A stretch of DNA of 64,000 nt, taken from NCBI GenBank assembly GCA_965603725.1, contig CBFDEC010000007.1, forward strand, positions 44,286 through 108,285. Direction: 5' to 3'. This document shows, one piece after another, positions 49,078 to 58,768 of the stretch (the stretch's first letter is position 1; every line of letters begins with the position of its first letter). Source of the stretch: JAGGSN01 sp965603725. GTDB lineage: Bacteria; Zixibacteria; MSB-5A5; UBA10806; 4484-95. The translations under genes and the position numbers were made by a program. The notes beneath the pieces were generated by a model that was given only the letters and a program-made list of their open reading frames with translations, did no database searches and had not been told where the DNA came from.

Positions 49078-49380
49078 TTGCAGCCTGTCGGCTATCTTGA
49101 TTTCCTGAAACTCCAGAGCGAGTCGAAATTTGTGCTGACCGACTCCGGCGGTATCTAGGAGGAAACTACTTACATGAGGATTCCCTGCATCACGCTCAGG
49201 GAAAATACCGAAAGACCTGTAACTGTTGAAGTTGGCACAAATACTAATGCAGGTATTGATCCTGATAAGGTTTTACAAATAGTAAGTCAAATAACAAACG
49301 GCAAGTACAAAGGTGGGAGCATCCCTGAGCTTTGGGATGGGAAGACAGCGCCGAGGATTGTGGGTGTTTTAAAGCAATAA
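49078..49380 (+). pseudogene. UDP-N-acetylglucosamine 2-epimerase (WecB) fragment with internal stop
   Basis: The sequence reads PVGYLDFLKLQSESKFVLTD then SGGI, an in-frame TAG at 49155, and EETTYMRIPCITLRENTERP followed by TVEVGTN. In WecB this is SGGIQEE...PCxTLRxxTERPxT, so the TAG replaces the conserved Gln codon (CAG). About 100 of some 370 residues remain. It shows that a surface-polysaccharide gene set once extended here. The 49174 ATG frame is only the downstream part of this relic. Confidence 0.85.
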
Positions 49381-49439
49381 AGAAATTATGCAACTTTTTC
49401 TATTTCAAAGATTATTTTAATTCAGGCAAAACACGTTTG

Positions 49440-50411
49440 CTATTCTAACCGCAAATCATCAAAGTAAAGAATAAAAGGTTTGCCAGGTCTTACAACAAAA
49501 AAATAAATAGCGTAAATTGCAGTCATGTCCATCTCTCGATAAGAGGGAGCATTCTTAACCTTTTCCAGAGGAATAGAAATCTGATTAAGACCCGGATTAA
49601 TTATAATTGAATAATTAAACCTGTCATCATAAAAATTGTTATGATGGATATCCTCAATTCTCATAGTAAGATTTACTGTTGTATTTAATTCAGAGTATAC
49701 AAAAAAACTCATATACCTATAAGCAGTCCAATTAGGGAAAGGTTCTTCTAAGCTAAATCCCGGGTATGTATCCCTAAATAGAGTTAATTGCCCTACATGG
49801 CGACTATTCGGATTTTTCCACCCTGCTGGCGGATGAGTCTTTACAAGTTCAGCATTGTTAGTCCTTGTAAATTTGTTTTCCAAGGAAGATTCAAAACCGA
49901 GAATTTGTGGGAAAGCCTGGTTTCTCTGATGATATGCCCAGGCCCACATGCTTACCGGTATAATCGATAGGAAAAGTAATAGGAACGCACTAACAAAAGT
50001 AAAAATTCTTATATTGTTCCGTTTTCTCCAAAAGACAATCATTTTGGGATTAAAAACCACATAAAGCCCCAGAAAGGAAACTGCTCCGAGAATATCTCTT
50101 ATTAGATCGGATATATCTGCGTCACCAGGTCCATAGATTTGAATAAGTTCAGTTATAGCACCCATTAAGACTGTGAGAACAAGAGCAATAAGATAATGAA
50201 AATATTGTTTTAGTAATCTTTTTCCGAGAATTAGTGATGATAAACTCAGAAACAGCAAAGATAACATCCCGAATAATGGTGTGTGACCAGTATTATGGAT
50301 TTCCCTCCACAAATGTGTATCATCTGGCAATTCGAGATTGAAAAAAATCAATATAATGCTGCAAAATCCAAGAAGTAAAAATATTATGGATATATTCTTC
50401 TTTACAAACAT
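49440..50411 (-). CDS. VanZ-family membrane protein with C-terminal beta-sandwich-like domain
   Basis: 323 residues. Five membrane helices: residues 7-24, 42-60, 72-90, 103-118 (the VanZ core with GAITELIQIYGPGDADISDL and RDILGAVSFLG) and 137-156. The acidic-polar segment between helices 3 and 4 is the VanZ hallmark. The last 150 residues are extracytoplasmic and beta-rich (WTAYRYMSFFVYSE, GLNQISIPLEKV, FILYFDDLRLE), resembling carbohydrate-binding modules. It probably acts in envelope or polysaccharide biology. The combination with a carbohydrate-binding-like domain is uncommon for VanZ proteins. Confidence 0.8.
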   Translation of the reverse strand: MFVKKNISIIFLLLGFCSIILIFFNLELPDDTHLWREIHNTGHTPLFGMLSLLFLSLSSLILGKRLLKQYFHYLIALVLTVLMGAITELIQIYGPGDADISDLIRDILGAVSFLGLYVVFNPKMIVFWRKRNNIRIFTFVSAFLLLFLSIIPVSMWAWAYHQRNQAFPQILGFESSLENKFTRTNNAELVKTHPPAGWKNPNSRHVGQLTLFRDTYPGFSLEEPFPNWTAYRYMSFFVYSELNTTVNLTMRIEDIHHNNFYDDRFNYSIIINPGLNQISIPLEKVKNAPSYREMDMTAIYAIYFFVVRPGKPFILYFDDLRLE

Positions 50412-50761
50412 GATATAGATTGATAATTATCAGAATTCATCTTCTATCAATAAACCATTATTCAATTCATTACGAACGTTTGTTTGACGATTAATTTATA
50501 TGTCAAAATCCTCCCATTGATAATATTATACTATATAGATAAGCCAAATACAAGAAAGTATAGTCTCAAGCCTTTTTTATGCCACATTCTTTCAAATGAA
50601 TCTTGACATAATTTTAATATTGCCGATATTATCTAATAAAAAAATTATCCGGAATCAGGGTTCAAAATATCTTACCTGCTTTTGGAAATAAACTAGGCAA
50701 AAACGAACTGTTTAGAGTATTGGAGTAATTTCTGTTTGGATTATTTATTGCTGTTGGTTCC
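50412..50761. other. 350-bp intergenic region
   Basis: AT-rich divergent region between the VanZ gene and the asparagine-synthase-like gene. No structure is recognised. Confidence 0.4.
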
Positions 50762-52609
50762 GTGGCACAGGCACTTAGTGATGAAAGAATAAGGGCCTCT
50801 TGGCCATCCAATGCTCAATGCAATGTTCTTTCAGAGCTGCCAGATGTTAAGATAGCACGTTTTACTCCATTATCCTTTACTCAAGATCCAGGCTTTGTTT
50901 GGTCAAAAGATCGTAGACTCGCTGTCTGTGTCGATGGCTACATTTTAACTAATAAGGTTAACATTGGCGCCAGTCTTGCAGAACATATTCGCTCTTTTGC
51001 AAATACCTGCAGTAAAGAGGGATTCTCCGCGGGATTACATTCTATTATCAGCGGCACCTACACTCTGGTTGTTGTAGACAAAACCTCATCACACTGTTAT
51101 GTGGTTAATGACCATGTAGGATCCCTGCCTTTGTATTACAGTAAGCTTAATAATGGCTGGTTGTTAAGCACTAATCCTGTTGCCTTGGCGCAATCAGGGC
51201 TGATTAATAATCAGATCGATATGCTTGCGTGTACCGAATGGATATATGCTGGCAGCACAATTGGTGACAGATATATGCTGCAAGGCATAAAATTGGCTTT
51301 TCCACATACATCCTTTAAATGGAATAGAAATAATGCTCAAGGGCACTTTGAGGAAAACAACAACAGCCCATGGGATATAATTCCTTCAAAAACTGTACCA
51401 ACCGTTGACCAACTGGCAGACAGTTTTATCGAGGGATGCAAGCGATTAAGCTCAATTGAACCACGACCAGCACATTTCCAGAGTTCTGGTAAAGATTCTC
51501 GGCTTATCCTGGCCTCATGGCCAGATGGATATAATCCACCATGTTACACTTACGGAGATCCTGAATCTCTAGAGGTTGATATAGCGCGATCGATTGCAGA
51601 TCTAAGGGGTTCTAAATGGATTCATGTCTGGCTGGACGGCGATGAGGTGGCAAAAAACCTTATTAATCTATTTAATGCTTGTGGAATGATAATATGGCCA
51701 GACCGATATTTTTCGGCTCGTCAAATGCAAAAAGACGGCCATAAATGGGTAACCGATGGTTATTGGGGTGGAATTCAAATACATCCAGGTGGCTATGACT
51801 GTGATCGCTATTTTTCCCTTATTTCGAGAATTTTAAGGTATGCAACAGTGTTTATAGACCATAAAGTGTCTCCTATTGGCCTTGATCAAATAACCGAGAA
51901 ATTAACTAATTATTTAATAGGGTCACATCTCGTTCGCCACTCTCTAGGCGATTTTGTTTCTGCAGATTTTATAGCAGAGCTTTCAAAGCAAAAGTCTCAA
52001 ATAAAACAAGACGTTTATAATGAACTCAAACGTCTTGTTCCAGCAAATGACTCGCTGGCGATTCTTTGGCGCAAGTACATCTCTTCCAATCGGGGACCTC
52101 ATCAACATGCACAGCAGGGAGTGATGTGTCGCTCATTCATTAATGTTTACTATCCGTTTTGTGGCGACCTTGATCACCACCGCCTTCAGCTGCAGGTTAA
52201 GCCAAGGGTTTCTGCATATAATCGGCAATATATTCAACTCTATCGTCGACGGTTCCCGAAATATGCCGATCTACCTTATGGAAGCACTCTCTTGCCGTTG
52301 CGTACTTCTGCTTTTCGTACAAGACTTGCTTTCACGTTGTTGAATAAAGGTTGGAACATCCCATATTTAACTGGTAAAACGCACGGTAGGGAACGTGACG
52401 CCAACAGCTGGGGAGCATGGCTTAGAAACAGCCAGGCTCTCAGGGAAAATACAGCTGAACTCCTTCGCGATGGAGGTATAATCGACGAAAAAAACATCGC
52501 TAATACATTCAAAGCCATCGCTTCTGGAACAAAAGCTGGAACTGGCCAGGTATTTCATCTCGCAAGTATTGCGAAATGGATATCAATGTCTGGCAAAGTT
52601 CTTGGATGA
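50762..52609 (+). CDS. asparagine-synthase-like protein with degenerate glutaminase domain
   Basis: 615 residues from a GTG; the frame runs upstream through FGLFIAVGS to a stop, so CTG or another rare start cannot be ruled out. The N-terminal part has remnants of the class II glutaminase fold (AVCVDGYILTN, GTYTLVVVDKTSSHCYVVND, LPLYYSKLNNGWLLSTNPVAL) but no N-terminal Cys. The synthetase PP-loop reads SSGKDSRLILA (about residue 240) instead of SGGLDSS. Such proteins lacking the glutaminase Cys occur as lasso-peptide cyclases and in polysaccharide clusters, where they form amides without using glutamine. The target is unknown. Confidence 0.75.
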   Translation: MAQALSDERIRASWPSNAQCNVLSELPDVKIARFTPLSFTQDPGFVWSKDRRLAVCVDGYILTNKVNIGASLAEHIRSFANTCSKEGFSAGLHSIISGTYTLVVVDKTSSHCYVVNDHVGSLPLYYSKLNNGWLLSTNPVALAQSGLINNQIDMLACTEWIYAGSTIGDRYMLQGIKLAFPHTSFKWNRNNAQGHFEENNNSPWDIIPSKTVPTVDQLADSFIEGCKRLSSIEPRPAHFQSSGKDSRLILASWPDGYNPPCYTYGDPESLEVDIARSIADLRGSKWIHVWLDGDEVAKNLINLFNACGMIIWPDRYFSARQMQKDGHKWVTDGYWGGIQIHPGGYDCDRYFSLISRILRYATVFIDHKVSPIGLDQITEKLTNYLIGSHLVRHSLGDFVSADFIAELSKQKSQIKQDVYNELKRLVPANDSLAILWRKYISSNRGPHQHAQQGVMCRSFINVYYPFCGDLDHHRLQLQVKPRVSAYNRQYIQLYRRRFPKYADLPYGSTLLPLRTSAFRTRLAFTLLNKGWNIPYLTGKTHGRERDANSWGAWLRNSQALRENTAELLRDGGIIDEKNIANTFKAIASGTKAGTGQVFHLASIAKWISMSGKVLG

Positions 52610-52819
52610 TGTGAGTTAAAGAAGTTAATCCTCATATTGTAGATAAATACTTCTTTACCAAGCTGGAATAACTTGGTGTTTTTGATTATTACGATGTTTT
52701 TTTAGGCTTAGGATTTAAGCTTAAAAAGCAAAGTGAAATATATTGAAAGTATTTCTGTTAGGGGAATAAAGTCTTTTGTCTTTAAAGCTTTTTAGCAAAC
52801 GACATCTCGAAACAAACTT
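52610..52819. other. convergent intergenic gap
   Basis: 210 bases between two convergent genes. No clear stem-loop with T-run is seen. Confidence 0.35.
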
Positions 52820-55474
52820 TTATCGAATGACCAACAACTTCCCATTAGAAGATCCCGAAGGGAAATTAATCGCATACAAATAAACGCCGGGAGCAAGGTT
52901 ATTACCTCTGTCATTTTTCACTTCCCATGCCCAATCTTCAGGACCAATGTTGTCTTCTCTGAGAATAATATCCCCCGAAATTGTTGAGATCATTATACTG
53001 CTGTCTTGCGGCAAATTCGTAAATGTAATGTTAGTATGTCCCTCCGATGCCCTGAACGGATTCGGGTAAGGATGAATTTCAAGAAGCGCACTGAAACTAA
53101 TTGGAGATGTCCAGACAGCATTATTATTGCTTACACGCCAGTAATAAGTAATTCCCTGCTCAATTGGGTCTGTAGCAGGAAGCTGCCATCTGGTTTCATC
53201 ACCTGGAGTGGGTGGCACCGATCCTGATTCCACGGGTGAACTGAAATTATCGTTATCATCAACCTGAAAATATAATTCAGAAATATTCTGCGGGTTTTGT
53301 ACAATAAAATATGGCCTACCGGAAGGAACAATTTCGCCCTCAGTTGGGTATCGACAATGGGATTCTGCCAGTGATGATATTAGTCCAAAATTCAAATTGA
53401 ATTCTATAGAAGGGGTCCAGGCGCTGGAATCAGTATAATCTGTAGAAATAGCACAACAACGCCAATAATAATTAACATCATCGGATAATCCCTCGAAAAC
53501 AGCCATAGCCACATCACTTGGCAGATTAGCTAGAGAATCAATTACAAACTCGGGGTTGGAATAAACACTTACAGAATCAAGAGCAAAAAGATAGTAAATT
53601 GATTGATATGATTCCACTAATTCACATGAAACTGTAACTAAACTTGACAATGAATCAATATAAGTTTCAATTTGAATTGGCATCATGATACCAGCGGAGA
53701 AGGAAAAAGCGACATTCGACAGATCAGAAACATTACCTACCTCATCATAGGCTTTCATAGCAATATAATAATAATGTCCATCTTCATGAGTATCAAAAGC
53801 AAAATAAGTGCTACCTCCCGGAGATAAAGGTTGAGGGGGATTTAATATTGACAGAACCTCTGTCCAGTTTGATTCAGATATATCTGTGGTGGAGTATTTT
53901 ATAACATAATGATCAGTTAAACCTATATAACCATCATCCCCGGGAGCAGTCCAGGTTAATATTATTTCACCATGTTCATCTCCTGGAATTGCATTTAAGT
54001 CTTCTATAGTTCCGGGAGGAGTTGAATCTGACCCGGGAGGATAAGCTCCCATATATGGCAAGAAATCTCCGCCACGTCCGCTTACAGCACATGGCGAACC
54101 TGTTGCAAGTCGGAGATTATAGCCCCCAGCAACAGTAGTGTCCATAAATACAGGATACTGATTAAGCGAATGTTCGCCGTTTTTCTGTGTGCTGTCAGCC
54201 CAGAGAGCCTGCCATTCAGTAAGAGTATAAGCTGTGCCTGTATGCGGGTTAGTAGCGTGTTGAAGACAATACAAATCTGCATGGCCATCAGAATTCCAGT
54301 AACAATTATAATCAGACCATAAATCGGAAAATGAATCGCATGACATAGTATACCAGGATTTTGCCAGCGCATTATACCAACCATCTGACCCATAACTATC
54401 GACAACGATGTTATTCCAAGATGCGGGTTCATAAATCCAACCCGTTTCGCCAGCATGAATAGACAATCTTATACCCGCCCCACAATTATAAATAGTATTA
54501 TTATAAACCTGATGACGAGCATCATTAGCTATAGCAGTACCCTCATAAATAATCGCCGCCCATTGAATATCATAAATTACGTTATTATGAATCCAAATAT
54601 CATAGCCGTTTCCTCTTATGCCTCTGGCACAATCATAAATTGTATTATATCTAATTATTAAACTGTCATGGCTTGTATTGTTTTGGTAAAGTGTGTCACC
54701 CTCCTTGAAGCAAATTCCGTTCCCGGGTAATTCACCAACCATGGGGTGGTCATACATCACATTATATTCAAATATGCAGTTTTTTGTATCGTAACAATGT
54801 ATCCCGCTTGCATTATGATTCTCAAACGACCTGTTACTGAAAAGAGTGCAGGCGGTAATTGTAATATTGCTATGCTGTTCTTCACCACCCAAGACCCATT
54901 GAAAAAAGATGCCCCCTCCGTTCTGATCTTGGTCGCCATTACCAACATAGTTGCTGTCGCTAACGCAATTTTTGATTGTAACATTGTGGCATGCGTTTTG
55001 TGGCCCATCAGGAACGATATAAATGCCACCCTTAAAAGAGTTCTTAAATTCCAGGCCGTCAAGAACTATATAACTACAGGCATATAAACAACAGGCAATA
55101 GACATTGAACCAGAACCGTCTATTACCGGCCTGCTTGAATCGGGAAAAGCTTTATAAACAATTTCGTTGCCCTCCGAACCATCAAAATCAATGAGCATGG
55201 GGCCGTCCCACATATCTCTCGCCGGACTAAGCTGGTTCTCATAAAAACAATGTGTTGTCCTTTGTTCGCTGTAAACTCCACCCATGATAAATATTGTATC
55301 ACCAGCACTAATAGCCGATGTTGTGCAGGCTTTTGACAGATGTTGCCAGGGCGTTTCTGTGGACGTGCCATTATTGCTGTCATCGCCATCATTGCCGACA
55401 TAATAAGTTATTGCAAATGAATGGCCGATTATCACTAAACTGATTATAACGCTTAAAGTCATTCGCCTGAACAT
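52820..55474 (-). CDS. secreted right-handed beta-helix protein with fibronectin-III-like and sorting domains
   Basis: 884 residues. The signal peptide is MFRRMTLSVIISLVIIG then HSFA. Residues 25-450 form a parallel beta-helix as in polysaccharide lyases or DUF1565-type proteins: TYYVGNDGDDSNNGTSTE then PWQHLSKA opens it, followed by Asn-rich strands (NVTIKNCVSDSNY, NITITACTLFSN, NTIYDCARGIRGNGYDIWIH). A fibronectin III domain (PGTIEDLNAIPGDEHGEI) follows, then two less clear Ig-like domains. The end is a sorting domain (HPYPNPFRASEGHTNITF, PGVYLYAINFPSG, KLLVIR). It is exported and probably attached to the cell surface; the substrate of the helix is unknown. Confidence 0.85.
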   Translation of the reverse strand: MFRRMTLSVIISLVIIGHSFAITYYVGNDGDDSNNGTSTETPWQHLSKACTTSAISAGDTIFIMGGVYSEQRTTHCFYENQLSPARDMWDGPMLIDFDGSEGNEIVYKAFPDSSRPVIDGSGSMSIACCLYACSYIVLDGLEFKNSFKGGIYIVPDGPQNACHNVTIKNCVSDSNYVGNGDQDQNGGGIFFQWVLGGEEQHSNITITACTLFSNRSFENHNASGIHCYDTKNCIFEYNVMYDHPMVGELPGNGICFKEGDTLYQNNTSHDSLIIRYNTIYDCARGIRGNGYDIWIHNNVIYDIQWAAIIYEGTAIANDARHQVYNNTIYNCGAGIRLSIHAGETGWIYEPASWNNIVVDSYGSDGWYNALAKSWYTMSCDSFSDLWSDYNCYWNSDGHADLYCLQHATNPHTGTAYTLTEWQALWADSTQKNGEHSLNQYPVFMDTTVAGGYNLRLATGSPCAVSGRGGDFLPYMGAYPPGSDSTPPGTIEDLNAIPGDEHGEIILTWTAPGDDGYIGLTDHYVIKYSTTDISESNWTEVLSILNPPQPLSPGGSTYFAFDTHEDGHYYYIAMKAYDEVGNVSDLSNVAFSFSAGIMMPIQIETYIDSLSSLVTVSCELVESYQSIYYLFALDSVSVYSNPEFVIDSLANLPSDVAMAVFEGLSDDVNYYWRCCAISTDYTDSSAWTPSIEFNLNFGLISSLAESHCRYPTEGEIVPSGRPYFIVQNPQNISELYFQVDDNDNFSSPVESGSVPPTPGDETRWQLPATDPIEQGITYYWRVSNNNAVWTSPISFSALLEIHPYPNPFRASEGHTNITFTNLPQDSSIMISTISGDIILREDNIGPEDWAWEVKNDRGNNLAPGVYLYAINFPSGSSNGKLLVIR

Positions 55475-55958
55475 ATTCCTCTCCTTTCATTATTAGTTTA
55501 AAGGAATAATGAACTTAATATATTATATCGGCATTATATAAAGCAAAAGCCACACCGAACAAGTGTTATTTTTACTCTTTTTACCTCCATGCTGTATAAG
55601 ATATTACAGTTTTAGTTTGATATTACTAATTATTTGCAGGTTACGTTATGTTCATTTTATAATATAATGTGTAGTTTCTGCGCAATTTTATAATACTTTT
55701 AGAGTAACCTATTAGTTTAAGTCTAATATATCCGGAGTATAATGGCAATCGTATATATTGGAAAATATAAAAGAGTTGAATTTTTTATTAAGAATGTTTA
55801 AAATAAAAGGAAACTGCTGAAGAGGTATAAATGGCATTCATTATCTGGATATATGCCGCCTGAGGAATTTGAAATACGGTAAGAAAGGAATTTACAGCAT
55901 TGCCAGATCATTGTAATTGATGTTATTGAAAATATGAGCGTGGTACAGGGAATTTGTA
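55475..55958. other. 484-bp AT-rich intergenic region
   Basis: Divergent promoter region between the beta-helix gene and a methyltransferase. A minus-strand CTCC/GGAG ribosome-binding site precedes the beta-helix start. No gene or repeat is recognised. Confidence 0.4.
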
Positions 55959-56711
55959 TTGGGTATAAGAAAAATCTTATTGAAATATTATTGGTGGATC
56001 CAGGGATTTATGATACCTGGATTAAAACACTCACAATCCATATATAACAACATTCTAAAAAACTATGTCAAACACGATATATATTGGTTGGATTTAGGTT
56101 GCGGACATCGAATATTACCTTTCTGGCTTTACGAAGAAGAAAAAAATTTAGTTAATATAAGCCAGCTTGTTGTAGGTATCGATTATAATCTAAGTTCTTT
56201 AAAAAACCATAAAAGTATTTACATAAAGATAAGAGGTGACATTACTAAATTACCATTTAAGAAAAAATATTTTGATTTAGTAACGGCGAATATGGTTGTT
56301 GAACATTTAAATGAACCTGATATTCAGTTTAAAGAAATTTCAAGAATTTTGAAGCCTAAAGGTATATTCATTTTGCATACACCTAATATTTTTAATTTGT
56401 GGATTATTATTGCCAGGTTGGTGCCAGATAAAATTAAATTAGTATTTATTAAACTATTGGAGGGAAGAGAAGAAAAAGATATTTTTGATGTACATTATAA
56501 AGTAAATTCAAGAAAAAAAATATTAAATGTGGCTTCAAAATCAGGATTTCAAGTACTTAAGCTTAAAATGATAGTATCCACTCCCGTATTATCTATAATT
56601 CCGCCTCTCGTGATATTTGAACTAATATGGATAAGGATTTTAATGATGACACCATTTAAGTTGTTTAGATCAAATATCATAGCAATATTGATAAATAATG
56701 ATTCTTTTTGA
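55959..56711 (+). CDS. class I SAM-dependent methyltransferase
   Basis: 250 residues from a TTG start, LGIRKILLKYYWW. WLDLGCGHRILPFWL (about 44-58) is the AdoMet motif I with the final acidic residue in VVGIDYN. FDLVTANMVVEHLNEPD is the Methyltransf_11 motif. ISRILKPKGIFILHTPNIFN follows. The C terminus is hydrophobic and Lys-rich with a possible membrane-associated helix. It lies at the border of the glycosyltransferase region and may methylate a glycan or lipid-linked intermediate. Strongly AT-rich codon use. Confidence 0.78.
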   Translation: MGIRKILLKYYWWIQGFMIPGLKHSQSIYNNILKNYVKHDIYWLDLGCGHRILPFWLYEEEKNLVNISQLVVGIDYNLSSLKNHKSIYIKIRGDITKLPFKKKYFDLVTANMVVEHLNEPDIQFKEISRILKPKGIFILHTPNIFNLWIIIARLVPDKIKLVFIKLLEGREEKDIFDVHYKVNSRKKILNVASKSGFQVLKLKMIVSTPVLSIIPPLVIFELIWIRILMMTPFKLFRSNIIAILINNDSF

Positions 56712-57211
56712 CAGGTATATTTTGTAACGCTTTTTACAATTTTGAGTTTGACATGTCAGAAAAATGTCCTTTAGTTTGAATGTTTATATAATATAGAAAA
56801 GTAAATTCATTATAAAGATCAAAATCAAGTGTCTTTGAGTATATCGAGATATTTTATAACCGGGCAAAGAAGACATTCAGCATTAGGCTATAAATCGCTG
56901 GTTGACTTTCTAAACGAATCAAATTACATTAATTGTGTGTCCGTTAAAACGGGGTAAGATCATTCTAGCGCTGTTTCAATTAAGGTGTATATAAAATTCA
57001 AACAGGTAATTGGCATTTGCCTAAGGTGAACTCGTATGCTGACTGGTGCACGAGGACGTACACCTGCCGCAATTATATATTATTGTAGGTAGATCTAAAT
57101 CAAATCCAGAAATATTAATAATGTCCTTGAAAAATCATGATTGGCATATTATTATAAATGAAATGCTAAAAATGATTGCAGATAGAATTCAATAACCCGA
57201 ATTTTTAAAAG
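56712..57211. other. 500-bp intergenic region with a short gene remnant
   Basis: Mostly noncoding and AT-rich. Between 57039 and 57195 a frame encodes HEDVHLPQLYIIVGRSKS then NPEILIMSLKNHDWHIII and ends in ADRIQ. It looks like the C-terminal tail of a protein but has no start and no family I can name. Confidence 0.35.
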
Positions 57212-58666
57212 ATGCTAACTAAACGAAAAATTGATATTTTGCTGCTTGGTGTTTTTGCGTTTCTGTTTTATTTCATCTATAGATGGTCTTATTTTCTTGG
57301 TGATGCTTGTATTTACGCCGATAACATTTTAAGAACCAGGTTTAATGATATCTCTATACATATAGGGTATTATTTCATAGGATATATATTTCATAAGATA
57401 TTGAGTCTTTTTAATGCACCTGTCGATGTTTCGTTAATTTTAATGTCAAATATATTCGGCGCCGTTGGAGTAGTATTTGCTTACTTATTTGTATATGAAA
57501 TACTGTATGACCACAAATTGTCAATTATATGCGCAGCTATCTTATTATTTTCTGGCACTTATGTAGAATACTCTACACAGGCAGAAATATACATTCCTCA
57601 AGTGGCTTTTATTTTAGCAAGTATGTATTTATTTTACAAGGAAAGAAATATATTATCCGGGTTATTATATGCCGCAGCCCTTCTAATAACCCCTATTTCC
57701 GTTTTTGTCTTACCCTATTATATATTCATTGCAGTGAAACGAAGAAGTTCTATAAAAGAAATGCTGTATTTCATAATACCTTTTATGGTGATTTACCTGC
57801 CAATATTCTTATCTATATATAATGAACTTCTCTGGGGAAGAAGGGGTTTATTACGCATTAGTTCTAACCTCCCTTATAATTCTCTAAAAATGATAGTGTC
57901 AAACATAGTGTTTGTACTTATAAAATCATTTAACATCCTTGCGCCTTTTGTTTTAATAGGGCACATAATCTATTGGTTTAAAGATAAATCAAAATTTCTG
58001 CTCCTATGCATACTTTGGTTGTCATATTCTTACGTAATAGCTAAACTTAGTAGATTTGATCTTGAAACTGCTTTTTTGCCGATATTTGTTTACTTTGCCC
58101 TATTAATTCTAAATGGGATAGTATTCATAAACATCTACCTTAAAAACAACTTGAAGATAGGAAATGCCTTTGGCATGATAATTTTGCCCTGCTACATAAT
58201 TTTAAGTGTAATGATATGGATAGGACCAGCAAAGATATTTCATCCACAAATAACTCCCGACAATAATTTCAAGAATGAGATGCTTGCATTTAAAGAGAGA
58301 ATCTCGGATAATGATATACTAATAGCGAGCTTTTGGCATGGGGTAGCTTTTGCTTTTTATACCAGATATAACCCAGAAGAAGAGATTGAGACAACAATGG
58401 GGAATCAAAGATGGATTGACATAGATCAATTGAATGTGGAAAGCGTTAGGCAATTATTAAATGAATTTGCAGATGTTTATGTCATGGAGGCGTATGCGCC
58501 ATCAGCCGTGGCAAAAGTCATCTTTGACGAAAAGGAACTGGAAGATAGATACTTTGAACAATCTCTTAAAGCGCAAATCGAAAACATGGCCAGCAATATT
58601 AAATTTCATGAGTATTTTAAGAAAAACGACATAATGATCTATAGATTAGATCGCTCATATGATTAA
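57212..58666 (+). CDS. polytopic membrane glycosyltransferase-like protein (GT-C fold)
   Basis: 484 residues with about ten membrane helices (first at 7-27; others near 47-65, 72-97, 103-120, 125-180, 190-205, 230-260, 270-285, 290-315, 330-345). The acidic residue after helix 1 (YFLGDACIYADN) and the QAEIYIPQ loop match the GT-C architecture of lipid-linked sugar transferases (DUF2723/ArnT-like). The C-terminal 120 residues are soluble, outside the membrane. The donor would be a polyprenyl-phosphate sugar. No family can be assigned with certainty. Confidence 0.72.
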   Translation: MLTKRKIDILLLGVFAFLFYFIYRWSYFLGDACIYADNILRTRFNDISIHIGYYFIGYIFHKILSLFNAPVDVSLILMSNIFGAVGVVFAYLFVYEILYDHKLSIICAAILLFSGTYVEYSTQAEIYIPQVAFILASMYLFYKERNILSGLLYAAALLITPISVFVLPYYIFIAVKRRSSIKEMLYFIIPFMVIYLPIFLSIYNELLWGRRGLLRISSNLPYNSLKMIVSNIVFVLIKSFNILAPFVLIGHIIYWFKDKSKFLLLCILWLSYSYVIAKLSRFDLETAFLPIFVYFALLILNGIVFINIYLKNNLKIGNAFGMIILPCYIILSVMIWIGPAKIFHPQITPDNNFKNEMLAFKERISDNDILIASFWHGVAFAFYTRYNPEEEIETTMGNQRWIDIDQLNVESVRQLLNEFADVYVMEAYAPSAVAKVIFDEKELEDRYFEQSLKAQIENMASNIKFHEYFKKNDIMIYRLDRSYD

Positions 58667-58768
58667 AAATAGTTGACTTTGGACATCCCTCTTGACGGGC
58701 GATCGTCGATTATAAGACATCTATAGAGTACGCTCTTTTCCAGCATGAGCTTCTCAGACAAACTCCTA

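Noticed and set aside
54400..55100. Possible tandem DNA repeats or a CRISPR array in the Asn-rich part of the beta-helix gene.
   Set aside because: The periodicity is at the protein level (beta-helix coils) with no conserved nucleotide repeat or constant spacer length.
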